24,128 nucleotides of DNA from Deltaproteobacteria bacterium RBG_13_61_14 (GCA_001797815.1 MGQK01000121.1:1-24128); one strand, 5' to 3'; positions 5,567 through 14,807 are shown, counted from the stretch's first letter. Notes: generated by a model not told the origin, from the sequence alone. A program made the numbers and translations.

Positions 5567-7102
5567 ATGCCTTGTATCAACCATCCCCAGCGCGCCGAAG
5601 ACTGGTATTGTCCGCAATGTAGCGTGGGCTTTTGCGCGGATTGTGTGGACGTCAAGATGTTCGGCCACGTCAAGGTGGAGGTCTGCCCGAAGTGCCGGGA
5701 TAAAGTCCTGTCCGTGGCCCAATACCAGCCGCCGGCGCCTTTCTGGAACCGGCTGCCGGAGATCTTCCAATATCCCTTCCAGGACGACGGCTGGATGCGG
5801 ATTATGGTGATCGGGTTCGTCGCGGTGGTGCTGCTGGGGCTGGCCCAGATCGGGATGATGATGGGCGGGATCATCGGCCTGATGGGCGCGATGGGCCTGC
5901 GGATCATCTATTCCGGCCTGGTCATCTCCTATTTTTACCTGGTCATTTCTAAATCCGAGGCCGGGAATCTCAAACCCCCGGAGTGGGCCTCCATTTCCGG
6001 GATCAACGACCTGACCTGGCCCACCATCCAGTTCATGCTCACCACCCTGGTGGTCTTCATGCCCGTGGTCGTCTTCCTGTTCATCCTCCTCGGCGTCAGC
6101 GGATTTGATCTGGAAACCTTTGCCGCCATGCTGAAAAGCCCGGCCGTCCTCGCGGTCCTGGGCCTGCTCGGCCTGGTCGGGCTCGCCATTTTGCCCATGG
6201 GCCTGCTCTTGCTCGGCGTGTTCCGCAGCGTGATGAACGCCTGGAACCCGGTCATCATCTTCGGCCAGATCATGAAGATCCCCAAGGAATACCTGGCCGC
6301 CCTGGGTTTCATGATCATCCTGGAGACCGCCTCCGTGATCGTCTGGATCGCGCTTCGCTTCATGGACCTGGCCCTGGGCGGCGGCTTTTTCGCGGGGGTC
6401 ATCAAGTATTTCATCAACAGCACGGTGGACTTCTACTTCCTGATCGTGGCCGGCCACGTGCTCGGCTACCTGGCTTACCAATGCCGGTTCCAGCTCGGCT
6501 GGTGGCACGATACCCGGGAGCCCCGCCCGGCGGCACCGGCGCCCGTGGCCCCGGAGCCGCAGGTTCATCCCGACCTGTTTGAAGGTTTCCGTTCGCTCAA
6601 GGGGCGCGCCTTCGAGCGGGCGGAGATGAGCTTCCAATCGGTGCTCAAAGACGAGCCGGACAACCCCGAGGCGGCGCGGGGCCTCTTCGACCTGGCCCGG
6701 GAACGGGGCGACGAGTCCGGGGCCGCTTTTTGGGGGAATAAATTCCTCAACTTGAGCCTGCGCCGGGGAGACGTCGCCGGCGCGCACACGACTTTCCAGG
6801 AAATCCGCAACGCCTTTCCGGCGCTGGCCCTCGACCCCCGGATCATGATCGCCCTGGCCAAAGGGCTGCGGGAAAAAGAGAATTATTACGAAGCCGCCAC
6901 CGTGCTCCGCCAGTTCGCGGTCAGTTACCCCGATGATTCCCGCGCGCCCAAGGCCCTGTATCAATGCGGCGAGATCCTGCTCAAGCAGGCGAACCAGCCG
7001 GAGAACGCGCGCAAAATCCTGGAGTATCTCCTGCAACGCTACCCTTCCACCGAGCTGGTCCCCCATGTGCAAAACTTGCTCAAACAAATCCCAGCTCCCT
7101 AG
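5567..7102 (+). CDS. Zinc-ribbon, multi-pass membrane and TPR protein
   Basis: A 511-residue protein with three parts. Residues 1-45 form a B-box-like zinc ribbon (C3, H6, C15, C18, C23, C26, H34, C40, C43). Residues about 80-300 hold roughly five or six membrane helices, including a very Met/Gly-rich stretch near 95-115. Residues about 335-510 are cytoplasmic tetratricopeptide-like repeats with the closing motif APKALYQCGEILL and YLLQRYPSTELVPHVQNLLK. Membrane proteins of this shape with an N-terminal zinc ribbon are common in uncultured bacteria and are mostly unnamed. The TPR tail is similar to that of the next gene, the rhomboid, 9 bases downstream, so the two probably work together on membrane proteins. 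First gene of a likely operon. The function is not known. Confidence 0.8.
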   Translation: MPCINHPQRAEDWYCPQCSVGFCADCVDVKMFGHVKVEVCPKCRDKVLSVAQYQPPAPFWNRLPEIFQYPFQDDGWMRIMVIGFVAVVLLGLAQIGMMMGGIIGLMGAMGLRIIYSGLVISYFYLVISKSEAGNLKPPEWASISGINDLTWPTIQFMLTTLVVFMPVVVFLFILLGVSGFDLETFAAMLKSPAVLAVLGLLGLVGLAILPMGLLLLGVFRSVMNAWNPVIIFGQIMKIPKEYLAALGFMIILETASVIVWIALRFMDLALGGGFFAGVIKYFINSTVDFYFLIVAGHVLGYLAYQCRFQLGWWHDTREPRPAAPAPVAPEPQVHPDLFEGFRSLKGRAFERAEMSFQSVLKDEPDNPEAARGLFDLARERGDESGAAFWGNKFLNLSLRRGDVAGAHTTFQEIRNAFPALALDPRIMIALAKGLREKENYYEAATVLRQFAVSYPDDSRAPKALYQCGEILLKQANQPENARKILEYLLQRYPSTELVPHVQNLLKQIPAP

Positions 7103-7111
7103 GCCCCGGCC

Positions 7112-8671
7112 ATGTCCAGCCTGATTGATTTAATTAACCTGCTCCTCCTCTTCCTCCTCCCCCTCGGCCACGAGAAGCTCCGCCAACGCATCCCCAAAAT
7201 CACCCTCGGCCTGATCATCATCAATACGGTCATTTACTTCACCTCCTTCAGCCTGCAACTTTTCCAAATCGTGCCCCTGATCGGGCCGGAGATGGAACTG
7301 GCTAAATACGAGGCTCCCCTGGTCAGGATCTGGGCCGAAAAGCAGGACAAAGAAGATCCGGAAAAAGCGCTCGAAAAAATGTCGCCCCGGGATCGCGCAA
7401 AATGGGAGTGCGAGTTCCATCGCGCCCTCGAGGCCGGCGAGGTGGTGCCCCAGGACAGTGAAGAATACCTGGAATGGCATCAGGCCCGCCTCAAGTTCCT
7501 GGACAAGCGCGACCGGATGATGTGGTTCCGCTTCGGCTTCCGGCCCGCGGCTCCCGACCTGGTCGCCTCCTTCACCTCCATGTTCCTGCACGGGAGCTTC
7601 TGGCACCTGTTCTGGAACATGTATTACCTGTGGCTGGTCGGCTGTAATTTGGAAAACGTCTGGAGCCGAAAATACTTCCTGGCCCTTTACCTGGCCGGCG
7701 GGCTGGCCGCCGACCTGGCCGACTACCTGGTCCGCTCCGGCGGCTGCTGGGCGGATATGCCCGGCATCGGCGCCTCCGGGGCCATCTCCGCGGTGATGGG
7801 CGCTTTCCTGATCCGCTTCTGGAATACCCGGCTCCGCTTCCTCTTCATCACCCGCGTCTTTTCGCTCCCGGTCTGGCTGCCCCTCGGCGCCTGGTTCGCC
7901 CGCCAGCTTTATTACGGCCTCTATTATTTCAATGAAAACGCGAGCACCAATTTCTGGGCCCACATCGGCGGCTTTGCCTTCGGCATGGCGGTGGCCGCGG
8001 GCTTCAGCTATTTCCAGGTCGAGCAGCGGGTAATTGCCAAAGAGCTTCGTCACCAGGACGAGCGGGACTGGCAAAAGTCCGAGGCCGCCCGGGCCGCGGC
8101 CAAGGAAGCGGATCGGCCCCAGGACCTGGTGCGGGGCATCGAGGCGCGCAAGGTGGGCTGGCTGGACGAAGCCCGGGAACACCTGCTGCGGGCGGCCACG
8201 GATTTTCCGCTTAACCTGGATGTGCATTTTGAGCTGCAACAGGTGTTGCAGCGGATGGGCCGGGTGGAGGAAGCCAATGCGCACCAGGGGGTGATCATCG
8301 GCGCGCTTCTGGATCTGGGGCATACGGAGGACGCGCTGGCGCGCTACCGCCTGCTCCAGCAGGTGGCCCCGGAGGCAACGGCGCCGGGCCGCAATCAATA
8401 CCGCCTGGCCCGGCTCCTGGAAGAGCGCCGGGAGTGGCTGGCCGCAGCCCAGGCCTATCGCGCTTTTGCCGCCAAGGAGCCGGAAGACGAGCTGGCTCCC
8501 AAGGCGCTTTACTCGGCCGGAGTTTTGCTCTTAAATAAACTAAAGCAGCCGGAACCGGCCTCTGCCATGTTCGATTACCTGCAGCGGCGTTATCCCGGGC
8601 ACGCGATCCAGGAGCACGTGCAATCGGCGCTGGAAGCCATCCGGACCCACCAAGGAAAGAAGGAACCATGA
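7112..8671 (+). CDS. Rhomboid family intramembrane serine protease with TPR tail
   Basis: A 519-residue protein. A first membrane helix (about 28-52) is followed by a charged region of about 100 residues, then the rhomboid core: HGSFWHLFWNMYYLW, the active-site GIGASGAISAVMG with Ser222, and WAHIGGFAFG with His284. This is the Ser-His dyad that rhomboids use to cut membrane-embedded substrates. After the core come a charged helix and TPR-like repeats (about 340-515), ending in APKALYSAGVLLL and DYLQRRYPGHAIQEHVQSAL, which parallel the tail of the preceding gene. The 100-residue insert between helix 1 and the core is longer than usual. The stop codon overlaps the start of the next gene (ATGA at 8668), indicating translational coupling. 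Substrate unknown. Confidence 0.9.
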   Translation: MSSLIDLINLLLLFLLPLGHEKLRQRIPKITLGLIIINTVIYFTSFSLQLFQIVPLIGPEMELAKYEAPLVRIWAEKQDKEDPEKALEKMSPRDRAKWECEFHRALEAGEVVPQDSEEYLEWHQARLKFLDKRDRMMWFRFGFRPAAPDLVASFTSMFLHGSFWHLFWNMYYLWLVGCNLENVWSRKYFLALYLAGGLAADLADYLVRSGGCWADMPGIGASGAISAVMGAFLIRFWNTRLRFLFITRVFSLPVWLPLGAWFARQLYYGLYYFNENASTNFWAHIGGFAFGMAVAAGFSYFQVEQRVIAKELRHQDERDWQKSEAARAAAKEADRPQDLVRGIEARKVGWLDEAREHLLRAATDFPLNLDVHFELQQVLQRMGRVEEANAHQGVIIGALLDLGHTEDALARYRLLQQVAPEATAPGRNQYRLARLLEERREWLAAAQAYRAFAAKEPEDELAPKALYSAGVLLLNKLKQPEPASAMFDYLQRRYPGHAIQEHVQSALEAIRTHQGKKEP

Positions 8672-9474
8672 GAACCGCCATTTCAGGATTGCTCTTCCTC
8701 GGCCTGTTTTTCTCCGGCTGTTCCCGGATGCCGAGCACTCCCGAGCAAGCCGTCGCCCGGGTGGATGCGCGGATTTACTATCCGCAGCGGGAAGGGATCC
8801 ATGACTTGACGGCCGCGGTCCGCTGCCCGCACCTGGACGAGCATTTTCAGAAAAAAGCCGAAGAAAGCGCGGACGCGGCCCTGTATCTCCTGGAGATGCT
8901 TCCCCTGCAAATCCGCTTTGTCTGGGACGTAAAGGAGGGCGGCCGCTACGAATACCTGAGCGTGCCGGAGAGCGAGAAAGAGCTCCGCGCTTTTCTGGAC
9001 AAGGCGTTCGGCGGCACCGAGATCCTGGTGGTCCCTCCCACCGAGGAGGAGAACTTCCAACCCTTCAACGTCGGTTTCGGACCCTGGGAAGACAAGTATC
9101 GGCTGATCGGGATCAACAAGGATTCCCAATCGGACTTTACCAAGTATGCGGTGATTGTGGACAAGACCTTCAAGATCGTGAGCAAACAATATTACAGCCG
9201 GGACTTTGTCTCGACCACGGTCCCGAGCTATCGGGAGGAAGGCCATCACCTGCTGCTCACCGACCTGATCACCCTGCAGAAAGGGACCACGCTTGAGCAA
9301 CAAGTCGTCTCCGAAGTGCACCTCCGATATCAGCAGGTCCAGGGCTGCTGGTTGGTGCAGAGCCTGGAGTATGTCTTCAAGGAAAGAAGCAAAGAGGGTG
9401 ACAAAACTTTCCGCGGTCCGTTGACCATCAACTTTTCCGATTACCGGATCAATGAAACAGGAGGGGAAAAATGA
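8668..9474 (+). CDS. Putative lipoprotein of unknown function
   Basis: A 268-residue protein. The N terminus MRTAISGLLFLGLFFSGCSR is a lipoprotein-type signal peptide with Cys18 as the probable lipidated residue. The mature part is soluble, alternates charged and aromatic segments, and shows no motif that I recognise. ATGA overlaps at both ends (8668-8671 with the rhomboid gene, 9471-9474 with the dipeptidase gene) put it firmly in the operon. Inferred location: periplasmic face of the inner or outer membrane. It may support the neighbouring lipoprotein peptidase or be a rhomboid-linked factor; the sequence does not decide. Confidence 0.75.
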   Translation: MRTAISGLLFLGLFFSGCSRMPSTPEQAVARVDARIYYPQREGIHDLTAAVRCPHLDEHFQKKAEESADAALYLLEMLPLQIRFVWDVKEGGRYEYLSVPESEKELRAFLDKAFGGTEILVVPPTEEENFQPFNVGFGPWEDKYRLIGINKDSQSDFTKYAVIVDKTFKIVSKQYYSRDFVSTTVPSYREEGHHLLLTDLITLQKGTTLEQQVVSEVHLRYQQVQGCWLVQSLEYVFKERSKEGDKTFRGPLTINFSDYRINETGGEK

Positions 9475-10583
9475 AGAAATTTATCGGGATCCTGGTTACC
9501 GCGCTCGCGCTCGGGCAGAGCGCCTGCCAGCCCACGACTAAGGTCAAGGTATCGGAGGAAGTCCGGGCGGTGCATGACCCGGCCATCGCCATGGACTTCC
9601 ACAGCGATACCTTGATGTATGTCCGCACGTTGCATTATGATTACGGGAAGCGCCATCACCTGCGGCCTTATTTCTGGGATCCCTTGCTGACCCAGGTGGA
9701 TATCCCCCGCGCTCAAGAAGGCGGGCTGGACGCCATCTTCCTGGGCTTTGTCATCCACCCGCTGACCGAAAAGTCCGGCCATTGCTACCCCGACGTGCTT
9801 GCCATGTTCGACACCCTGGACCGGGTGCTGAAGCAGAATCCGAAGACCGCGGCCCTGGCCCGCACCGCGGACGACATCGAGCGGATTTCCGGGGAAGGCA
9901 AGATCGCGCTCCTGGTCGGGCTGGAAGGCGGCCACATGCTCGATGACAGCCTGGATCACCTGCGCGAATACCGGCAGCGCGGGGCCGCCTACCTGGGCAT
10001 CGTCCATCAGCATTCGATTGCCTGGGCCGGCTCGGACCAGAACCCCGCGGATAAAGACATCGGGCTCGGCGATTTCGGCCGCGAAGTGGTGCAAGAGTGC
10101 AACCGCCTGGGCATCATGGTGGATACCTCCCACGCCAACGAGAAGACTTTCTGGGATATCCTGGCCGCGGCGAAAGCGCCGGTGATAAATACCCACACCG
10201 CTTGTTATGCTCTCCGGCCTCACCACCGCAACCTCAACGACGACCAGCTCCGCGCCATCGCCCAGACCGGCGGGATCATCGGGATCATTTACTACCCCGC
10301 TTATCTACGCAGCGGGCTGACCGGAACGATTGACGAGGTAATCGCCCATATTGACCACGCGGTGAAAGTGGCCGGGGTTGACCACGTGGGACTGGGTTCG
10401 GACTGGGACGGCTTCGTCTCCATGCCCAAGGGGCTCCGCGATGCCTCCCAGCTTCCCAACCTGACCGCCAAGCTGATGGCCCGCGGCTATTCCACGGAGG
10501 ACATCCACCAGATCCTGGGCGGCAACATGCTCCGGGTGATGCGCGAAGTGGAGGCCCGGGCCAAAGAGCTAGGCGGGACATGA
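9471..10583 (+). CDS. Membrane dipeptidase (peptidase family M19), putative lipoprotein
   Basis: A 370-residue protein homologous to renal-type dipeptidases, which use two zinc ions to hydrolyse dipeptides, often with D-residues. Metal and catalytic residues can be matched: H44 and D46 in DFHSDT, E152 in GLEGGH, H242 in NTHTACYA, H251 with R253-N254 in HHRNL, and D311 in GLGSDWDG. The N terminus MKKFIGILVTALALGQSAC suggests a lipoprotein, with a slightly unusual lipobox QSA-C. DTSHANEKTFWD is another family hallmark. Start chosen at the ATG after GGAGGGG, overlapping the previous stop; its own stop overlaps the next start (ATGA at 10580). Probable role: periplasmic dipeptide turnover, for example from cell-wall recycling. 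Confidence 0.9.
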   Translation: MKKFIGILVTALALGQSACQPTTKVKVSEEVRAVHDPAIAMDFHSDTLMYVRTLHYDYGKRHHLRPYFWDPLLTQVDIPRAQEGGLDAIFLGFVIHPLTEKSGHCYPDVLAMFDTLDRVLKQNPKTAALARTADDIERISGEGKIALLVGLEGGHMLDDSLDHLREYRQRGAAYLGIVHQHSIAWAGSDQNPADKDIGLGDFGREVVQECNRLGIMVDTSHANEKTFWDILAAAKAPVINTHTACYALRPHHRNLNDDQLRAIAQTGGIIGIIYYPAYLRSGLTGTIDEVIAHIDHAVKVAGVDHVGLGSDWDGFVSMPKGLRDASQLPNLTAKLMARGYSTEDIHQILGGNMLRVMREVEARAKELGGT

Positions 10584-11347
10584 TTGTCTTCGCTGCCCTG
10601 GCTCTGTTGGCGGCCACACCGCTTGCCTTTGAGCAGGAGTGCCACACCCAGGGCATGAAGCTCAGGGGCGAGACCTTGTTCGTGAGCTGTGTGGACAAGT
10701 CCGGCCATCGGGCCCGGCTCTTGCGGATGACCTGGCCGGAGGGAGCGCTCGCCGCCAGGGAACCCGAAGCGGTGGACCTGACCGAAGGACCCCGCTACCA
10801 CCCTTCCGGCCTGGACTACGATGGACAATGCCTCTGGGTGGCGGCGGCGGAATACCGTCCGCATTCGAGCGCGCGCGTGCTTTGCCTCGATCCCGAGACG
10901 CTTAAGCCCCGGTCCTCCTTCGAGGTCTCCGACCACATCGGCGCCCTGGCCGCGCCGGGCGACCGGGTGGTGGGCTTTAACTGGGACGCCCGCGATATCT
11001 ACTTGTGGGATTCCAGCGGCCGCGAGCTGGGTCGCGGTAAAAGCCCCTTCGGAGCGGCCTACCAGGATTGCAAGGCGCTGGACGCGAAGACCATTGCCTG
11101 CAGCGGGATCCAGAGCCGGGGCAAGTTCCTTTTCCGCCGGGGGGTGCTGGACCGGATCGAGGTGGACCCCGACTCGGTCCCGGGCTTCCGCCGGCTCGAG
11201 CGCCAGGTGATCCGCGAGCGCAGTCCGGCCGGGCACCTGCTCACCCGGGAAGCGATGGACATTTTCCTCGAGACGGTATATTTTATCCCCGATGATTCAC
11301 CCGGGGCTGAAGTGTATTCCCGGCCATCCCCATTCCACAGGAGGTGA
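10580..11347 (+). CDS. Secreted DUF6454-like protein
   Basis: A 255-residue protein with a short signal peptide (MIVFAALALLAATPLAFEQE). The body matches what I recall of the DUF6454 family: RYHPSGLDYDGQCLWVAAAEYRP, then DHIGALAAPGDRVVGFNWD, then YQDCKALDAKTIACSG, and LLTREAMDIF near the end. The spacing of strand-like blocks suggests a beta-propeller-type fold. Function unknown. It is coupled to the dipeptidase gene by an ATGA overlap. The last codons contain AGGAGGTGA, which is also the Shine-Dalgarno of the dodecin gene. Confidence 0.75.
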   Translation: MIVFAALALLAATPLAFEQECHTQGMKLRGETLFVSCVDKSGHRARLLRMTWPEGALAAREPEAVDLTEGPRYHPSGLDYDGQCLWVAAAEYRPHSSARVLCLDPETLKPRSSFEVSDHIGALAAPGDRVVGFNWDARDIYLWDSSGRELGRGKSPFGAAYQDCKALDAKTIACSGIQSRGKFLFRRGVLDRIEVDPDSVPGFRRLERQVIRERSPAGHLLTREAMDIFLETVYFIPDDSPGAEVYSRPSPFHRR

Positions 11348-11353
11348 CTTCTC

Positions 11354-11554
11354 ATGGCTGTCGAACGGATCACCCGGATTACCGCCACCTCGCCGAAGAG
11401 TTTCGAGCATGCCCTCGACGAGGGCCTGAAGCGGGCCAACAAGACCCTGCGCGGCCTCACCCGCATTGACATCCTCAGCCACGCGGTGAGGCTTGAGCAG
11501 GGCAAGATCAAGGAATACGAGGTCACCCTCGACATCACGTTCGTGCTTGAATAA
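11354..11554 (+). CDS. Dodecin family protein
   Basis: A 66-residue protein with the dodecin pattern: ITATSPKSFEHALDEGLKRANKTLRGL, then the strand EYEVTLDITFVLE. Dodecins are small beta-alpha-beta-beta proteins that assemble into hollow 12-mers and store flavin in most species. The Trp that sandwiches flavin (usually in the segment after TLRN) is not present; the segment here reads TRIDILS. The protein may thus bind a different ligand or be a Trp-free dodecin, a known subgroup. It is preceded by a near-perfect Shine-Dalgarno (AGGAGGTGA, 11339-11347) and is the last gene of the operon. Confidence 0.85.
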   Translation: MAVERITRITATSPKSFEHALDEGLKRANKTLRGLTRIDILSHAVRLEQGKIKEYEVTLDITFVLE

Positions 11555-11660
11555 CCCACGGGGTAGCCGCATTGGCTCTCCTTTTCGGGGAGCAGGAAGC
11601 CCCAAGCTTACCAGTCTGATTGGTGCTCCGGGCCACTGCCGTCTTGCGCGCCACGGGCTT
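11555..11660 (+). other. Structured intergenic stretch of unknown role
   Basis: The gap between the dodecin gene and the next operon can fold: AGCC-GCATT-GGCT, then GCTCTCC-TTTTC-GGGGAGC, an outer GGGG/CCCC pairing, then ACCA-GTCTGAT-TGGT. The segment GGAGCAGGAAGCCCCAAGC resembles the 3' end of some IS605 TnpB guide RNAs, but no tnpB gene is present. It could also be only a terminator region without a T tract. Confidence 0.3.
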
Positions 11661-11665
11661 ATCGC

Positions 11666-11693
11666 TTGAATTCCTTGCAAAAACCCTTATGAT
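11666..11693 (+). promoter_or_regulatory. Likely promoter of the carboxyltransferase/AOR/PII operon
   Basis: TTGAAT (11666-11671), 16-base spacer, TATGAT (11688-11693). It lies 18 bases before the start codon at 11712, giving a short leader. Confidence 0.5.
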
Positions 11694-11711
11694 AAGGGGC
11701 GAGCAAGGCCC

Positions 11712-13208
11712 ATGAGTACGTTGGCCCACCCGCCTCCCCTGGAGGTAGAACTTGAAGCGATCGTCCGCCAGCGCCAGGAATGGCTGGATCGGCTCAAGCT
11801 GGACTTCAAGGAAGAGATGCTGTTTGAGCTGGAGATTCTGCTCAAGGGGCTCGACCGTTTCTTCAACATCCAGAACCTGCCCATTGCCAACATGGAACAG
11901 GTGGTCAGCTTCAACTTCTTGAGCGAGCTGGAGATCGTCCAGGGCTTCGTGGACCGGGTCACCCGCCTGGCCCAGCGGCTCCTGGAAGACAGCCACCGCC
12001 ACGACTACCAGTTCCGCCGCTACGTGGAGGCCCAACTGCTCGATGACCTGGCCCGCAACCGCTGGCGGGAAGTGAGCCTGAGACAGGACCGGCCCGAAGA
12101 CAGCCTGTTCCTGCTCTATTCCAGTTTCCTCAACCTGCGCGAGATCGTGCACGGGCTGATCCAGCTCAAGCGCGTCCCCTATTCGCTCTTTTACAACCTC
12201 GGCTCTTTAATCAGCCGCGAGGTCGCCTCCAACCGCTTTTTCAGCCCGGTGGGCGAGGTCATGTTCCGGCCCGAATACGACCGGATCGGCAACCGCCTCA
12301 TCTCCCGGATCGTCAAAGCCATCTCCGATCCCGAACTGCAAAAAGGCTTCAGCGTGGTGCTCCTCGCCTTTTACCGGCTGCTCCACTACCTCCATTTCAT
12401 TGACCCCCAAACCGACCAGCCGGAAACCTTGAAGAGCTCGCTGCTCTTTTTCGCCCTGATCGCCTCGGAAGCCCGGCACCTCACCGAATTCATGGAGCGC
12501 AATCTGGCCCAGAACCTGAAGCGGAACCCCCATCCCCGGACCCCCGAGTTCCTCGGGCTGGCGGATTCCCTCGCCTTCCAGATCGGTATGGAGATGAAAA
12601 AGATCTACCAGACCGAGCTGCAAAAGACCGCTCAGCCCGCGGATCCCGATGCCCTGCGCACCGCCATCGAGAACAGCCACGGGGTCCTGCAGAACTTTTT
12701 CCAGCAGAGCATCGTCCTGCTCGTCCGCCTGTTCGCGCCGGAATTGCAGGGCGAGGATATCTTCACCTCTTTTGTCTCCAAGCGCCAGCAGTCGTTGAAG
12801 ATCCGGGAGGACCTCTGGGTGTTCCGCGCCTTGATGGACAAGTTCGAGGAAATCACCGAGACCTCCATCCAGGGCGCTACCCTCTCCACCTACATCAAGT
12901 ATCTCCACCTGCAGAAGACCTTCATCCGCTACCTGGAGCGGGAGACCCTGCCCCTGCTCCGTTACGGCGACTTGATCGAGTTCCGGAAATATTTTGACTT
13001 TATCCAATCGCTTTCCCCTGACGACCTCCACCTCATGGACCGGCTCGACCGCTTCAAGATGGAGTCCAAGTTCTTCAAGATCTTCGTGGAGACCACTCTC
13101 GGCCACCTCGGCAACCGGGCCGAGCTGCAAGACCTGCCCCTGGACGAGAAGACGGCGGAGATGCGGCTCAAGCGCTTCATTACCCGCGAGATCGCCGTCC
13201 ACCGATAA
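11712..13208 (+). CDS. Large all-helical cytoplasmic protein of unknown function
   Basis: A 498-residue protein without signal peptide or membrane helix. It is rich in Leu, Glu, Arg and Phe and reads as a chain of amphipathic helices throughout (for example [18 protein letters not shown] and [14 protein letters not shown]). I recognise no family and no catalytic motif. It starts the operon that continues, 13 bases later, with an acyl-CoA carboxylase carboxyltransferase, an aldehyde:ferredoxin oxidoreductase and PII. A scaffold, regulatory or assembly role for these enzymes is possible but only inferred from position. The length and regular composition make it a real gene. Confidence 0.75.
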   Translation: MSTLAHPPPLEVELEAIVRQRQEWLDRLKLDFKEEMLFELEILLKGLDRFFNIQNLPIANMEQVVSFNFLSELEIVQGFVDRVTRLAQRLLEDSHRHDYQFRRYVEAQLLDDLARNRWREVSLRQDRPEDSLFLLYSSFLNLREIVHGLIQLKRVPYSLFYNLGSLISREVASNRFFSPVGEVMFRPEYDRIGNRLISRIVKAISDPELQKGFSVVLLAFYRLLHYLHFIDPQTDQPETLKSSLLFFALIASEARHLTEFMERNLAQNLKRNPHPRTPEFLGLADSLAFQIGMEMKKIYQTELQKTAQPADPDALRTAIENSHGVLQNFFQQSIVLLVRLFAPELQGEDIFTSFVSKRQQSLKIREDLWVFRALMDKFEEITETSIQGATLSTYIKYLHLQKTFIRYLERETLPLLRYGDLIEFRKYFDFIQSLSPDDLHLMDRLDRFKMESKFFKIFVETTLGHLGNRAELQDLPLDEKTAEMRLKRFITREIAVHR

Positions 13209-13221
13209 GGAAGGAGTAACC

Positions 13222-14772
13222 ATGACTCGGGAAGAACAGTTGCAGTTGCTTCAGGCCAAACACGCCGAGGCCGAACTGGCCGGCGGCGAAGACCGGATCA
13301 AAAAGCAGCACGAACAAGGCAAGCTGACCGCGCGCGAGCGCGCCCAGCGCTTATGCGACCCCGGCAGCTTTGTCGAGACCGACAAGTTCGTGGTGCACCG
13401 GTGCACCGACTTCGACATGGACAAGAAGAGGTTCCTGAGCGACGGCGTGGTCACCGGCTACGGCTTGATCCACGGCCGGCCGGTCTATCTCTTCTCCCAG
13501 GACTTCACCGTGTTCGGCGGCTCGCTCTCCGGCATGTTCGCCAAAAAGGTCTGCAAGATCATGGACCTCGCCACCAAGACCGGCTGCCCGGTGATCGGGC
13601 TCAACGACTCCGGCGGCGCCCGCATCCAGGAAGGAGTCGAAAGCCTGGCCGGCTACGCCGATATCTTCCTGCGCAACACCCTCTTCTCCGGGGTGGTCCC
13701 CCAGATCTCCGCGATCATGGGGCCTTGCGCCGGCGGCGCGGTCTATTCGCCGGCCATTACCGACTTCATCTTCATGGTGCGCAAGAGCTCCTACATGTAC
13801 ATCACCGGGCCGGAAGTGATCAAGACCGTGACCCGCGAGGAGATCAGCCACGAAGACCTGGGCGGCGCCGACTCTCACGCCACCCGCTCCGGGGTCTGCC
13901 ACTTCGTGGCCGAGAACGACGAGAACTGCTTGGAGTTGATCCGCCAGCTGATGGAGTTCATCCCCCAGAACAACACCGAAGACCCGCCTTTCAAGCCCAC
14001 CGCGGATCCGGCCGACCGGCGGGAGGAATCGCTCAAGACCGTGGTGCCGGACAACCCCAACAAGGGCTACGACATCAAGGACGTCATCACCGCCGTGGTG
14101 GACGACGGTCACTTTTTCGAGGTGCACCAGGGCTACGCCCGCAACCTGGTGGTGGGCTTCGCCCACCTCGGCGGCTACTCGGTGGGCATCGTCGCCAACC
14201 AGCCGGCCTGGCAGGCCGGCGCGCTCGACACCGAAGCGAGCAAGAAGGGCGCCCGCTTTGTCCGCTTCTGCGACTGCTTCAACATCCCGATCATTACCTT
14301 TGTGGACGTGCCCGGGTTCCTGCCCGGATCGGCCCAGGAGTACGCCGGCATCATCCTCCACGGCGCCAAGCTCCTCTACGCCTTCTGCGAGGCCACCATC
14401 CCCAAGATCACAGTCATCACCCGCAAAGCCTATGGCGGGGCCTACGACGTGATGAGTTCCAAGCACATCCGGGGCGACCTCAACTACGCCTTCTCCACCG
14501 CCGAGATCGCGGTGATGGGACCGGAGGGCGCGGTCAACATCATCTTCCGGAACGAACTCAAGGAAGCGGCGGACAAGGCCGCGACCAAGGAGAAGCTGGT
14601 GGCCGATTACCGGGCCAAGTTTGCCAGCCCCTACAAGGCGGCGGAACTGGGTTACATTGACGAGGTGATCCTGCCCGAGGACACCCGGCCCAAGCTGATC
14701 GCGGGCCTCAAGCTCCTCCAAAACAAGCGCGACCAGAACCCGCCCAAGAAGCACGGGAACATTCCGCTCTAA
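13222..14772 (+). CDS. Acyl-CoA carboxylase carboxyltransferase subunit (propionyl/methylmalonyl-CoA type)
   Basis: A 516-residue protein, the usual length for PccB or MmdA. The start at 13222 follows AAGGAAGGAG; the open frame extends upstream to 12994, but that part overlaps the previous gene and has no homology. Both crotonase-like halves are visible: [16 protein letters not shown] (from about residue 128) and [12 protein letters not shown] (about 167-178) in the first, [14 protein letters not shown] (about 402-415) in the second. These bind the acyl-CoA and carboxybiotin. It moves a carboxyl group between biotin and an acyl-CoA such as propionyl-CoA, or takes part in methylmalonyl-CoA decarboxylation. 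Neither a biotin carboxylase nor a biotin carrier protein is in the window, so substrate and direction are undecided. Confidence 0.92.
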   Translation: MTREEQLQLLQAKHAEAELAGGEDRIKKQHEQGKLTARERAQRLCDPGSFVETDKFVVHRCTDFDMDKKRFLSDGVVTGYGLIHGRPVYLFSQDFTVFGGSLSGMFAKKVCKIMDLATKTGCPVIGLNDSGGARIQEGVESLAGYADIFLRNTLFSGVVPQISAIMGPCAGGAVYSPAITDFIFMVRKSSYMYITGPEVIKTVTREEISHEDLGGADSHATRSGVCHFVAENDENCLELIRQLMEFIPQNNTEDPPFKPTADPADRREESLKTVVPDNPNKGYDIKDVITAVVDDGHFFEVHQGYARNLVVGFAHLGGYSVGIVANQPAWQAGALDTEASKKGARFVRFCDCFNIPIITFVDVPGFLPGSAQEYAGIILHGAKLLYAFCEATIPKITVITRKAYGGAYDVMSSKHIRGDLNYAFSTAEIAVMGPEGAVNIIFRNELKEAADKAATKEKLVADYRAKFASPYKAAELGYIDEVILPEDTRPKLIAGLKLLQNKRDQNPPKKHGNIPL

Positions 14773-14807
14773 GCGCCGCGGCCCGAGCGGCCCGGAAGGA
14801 GACGACC

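Noticed and set aside
11600-11640. Possible SRP RNA or riboswitch because of a GGAAG-containing hairpin
   Set aside because: The diagnostic SRP loop and known riboswitch cores are not matched; kept only as a structured stretch of unknown role.
12994-13221. Upstream extension of the carboxyltransferase frame
   Set aside because: It overlaps the preceding gene and its translation is Ser/Arg/Thr-rich noise; the ATG at 13222 has a good Shine-Dalgarno and fits family length.
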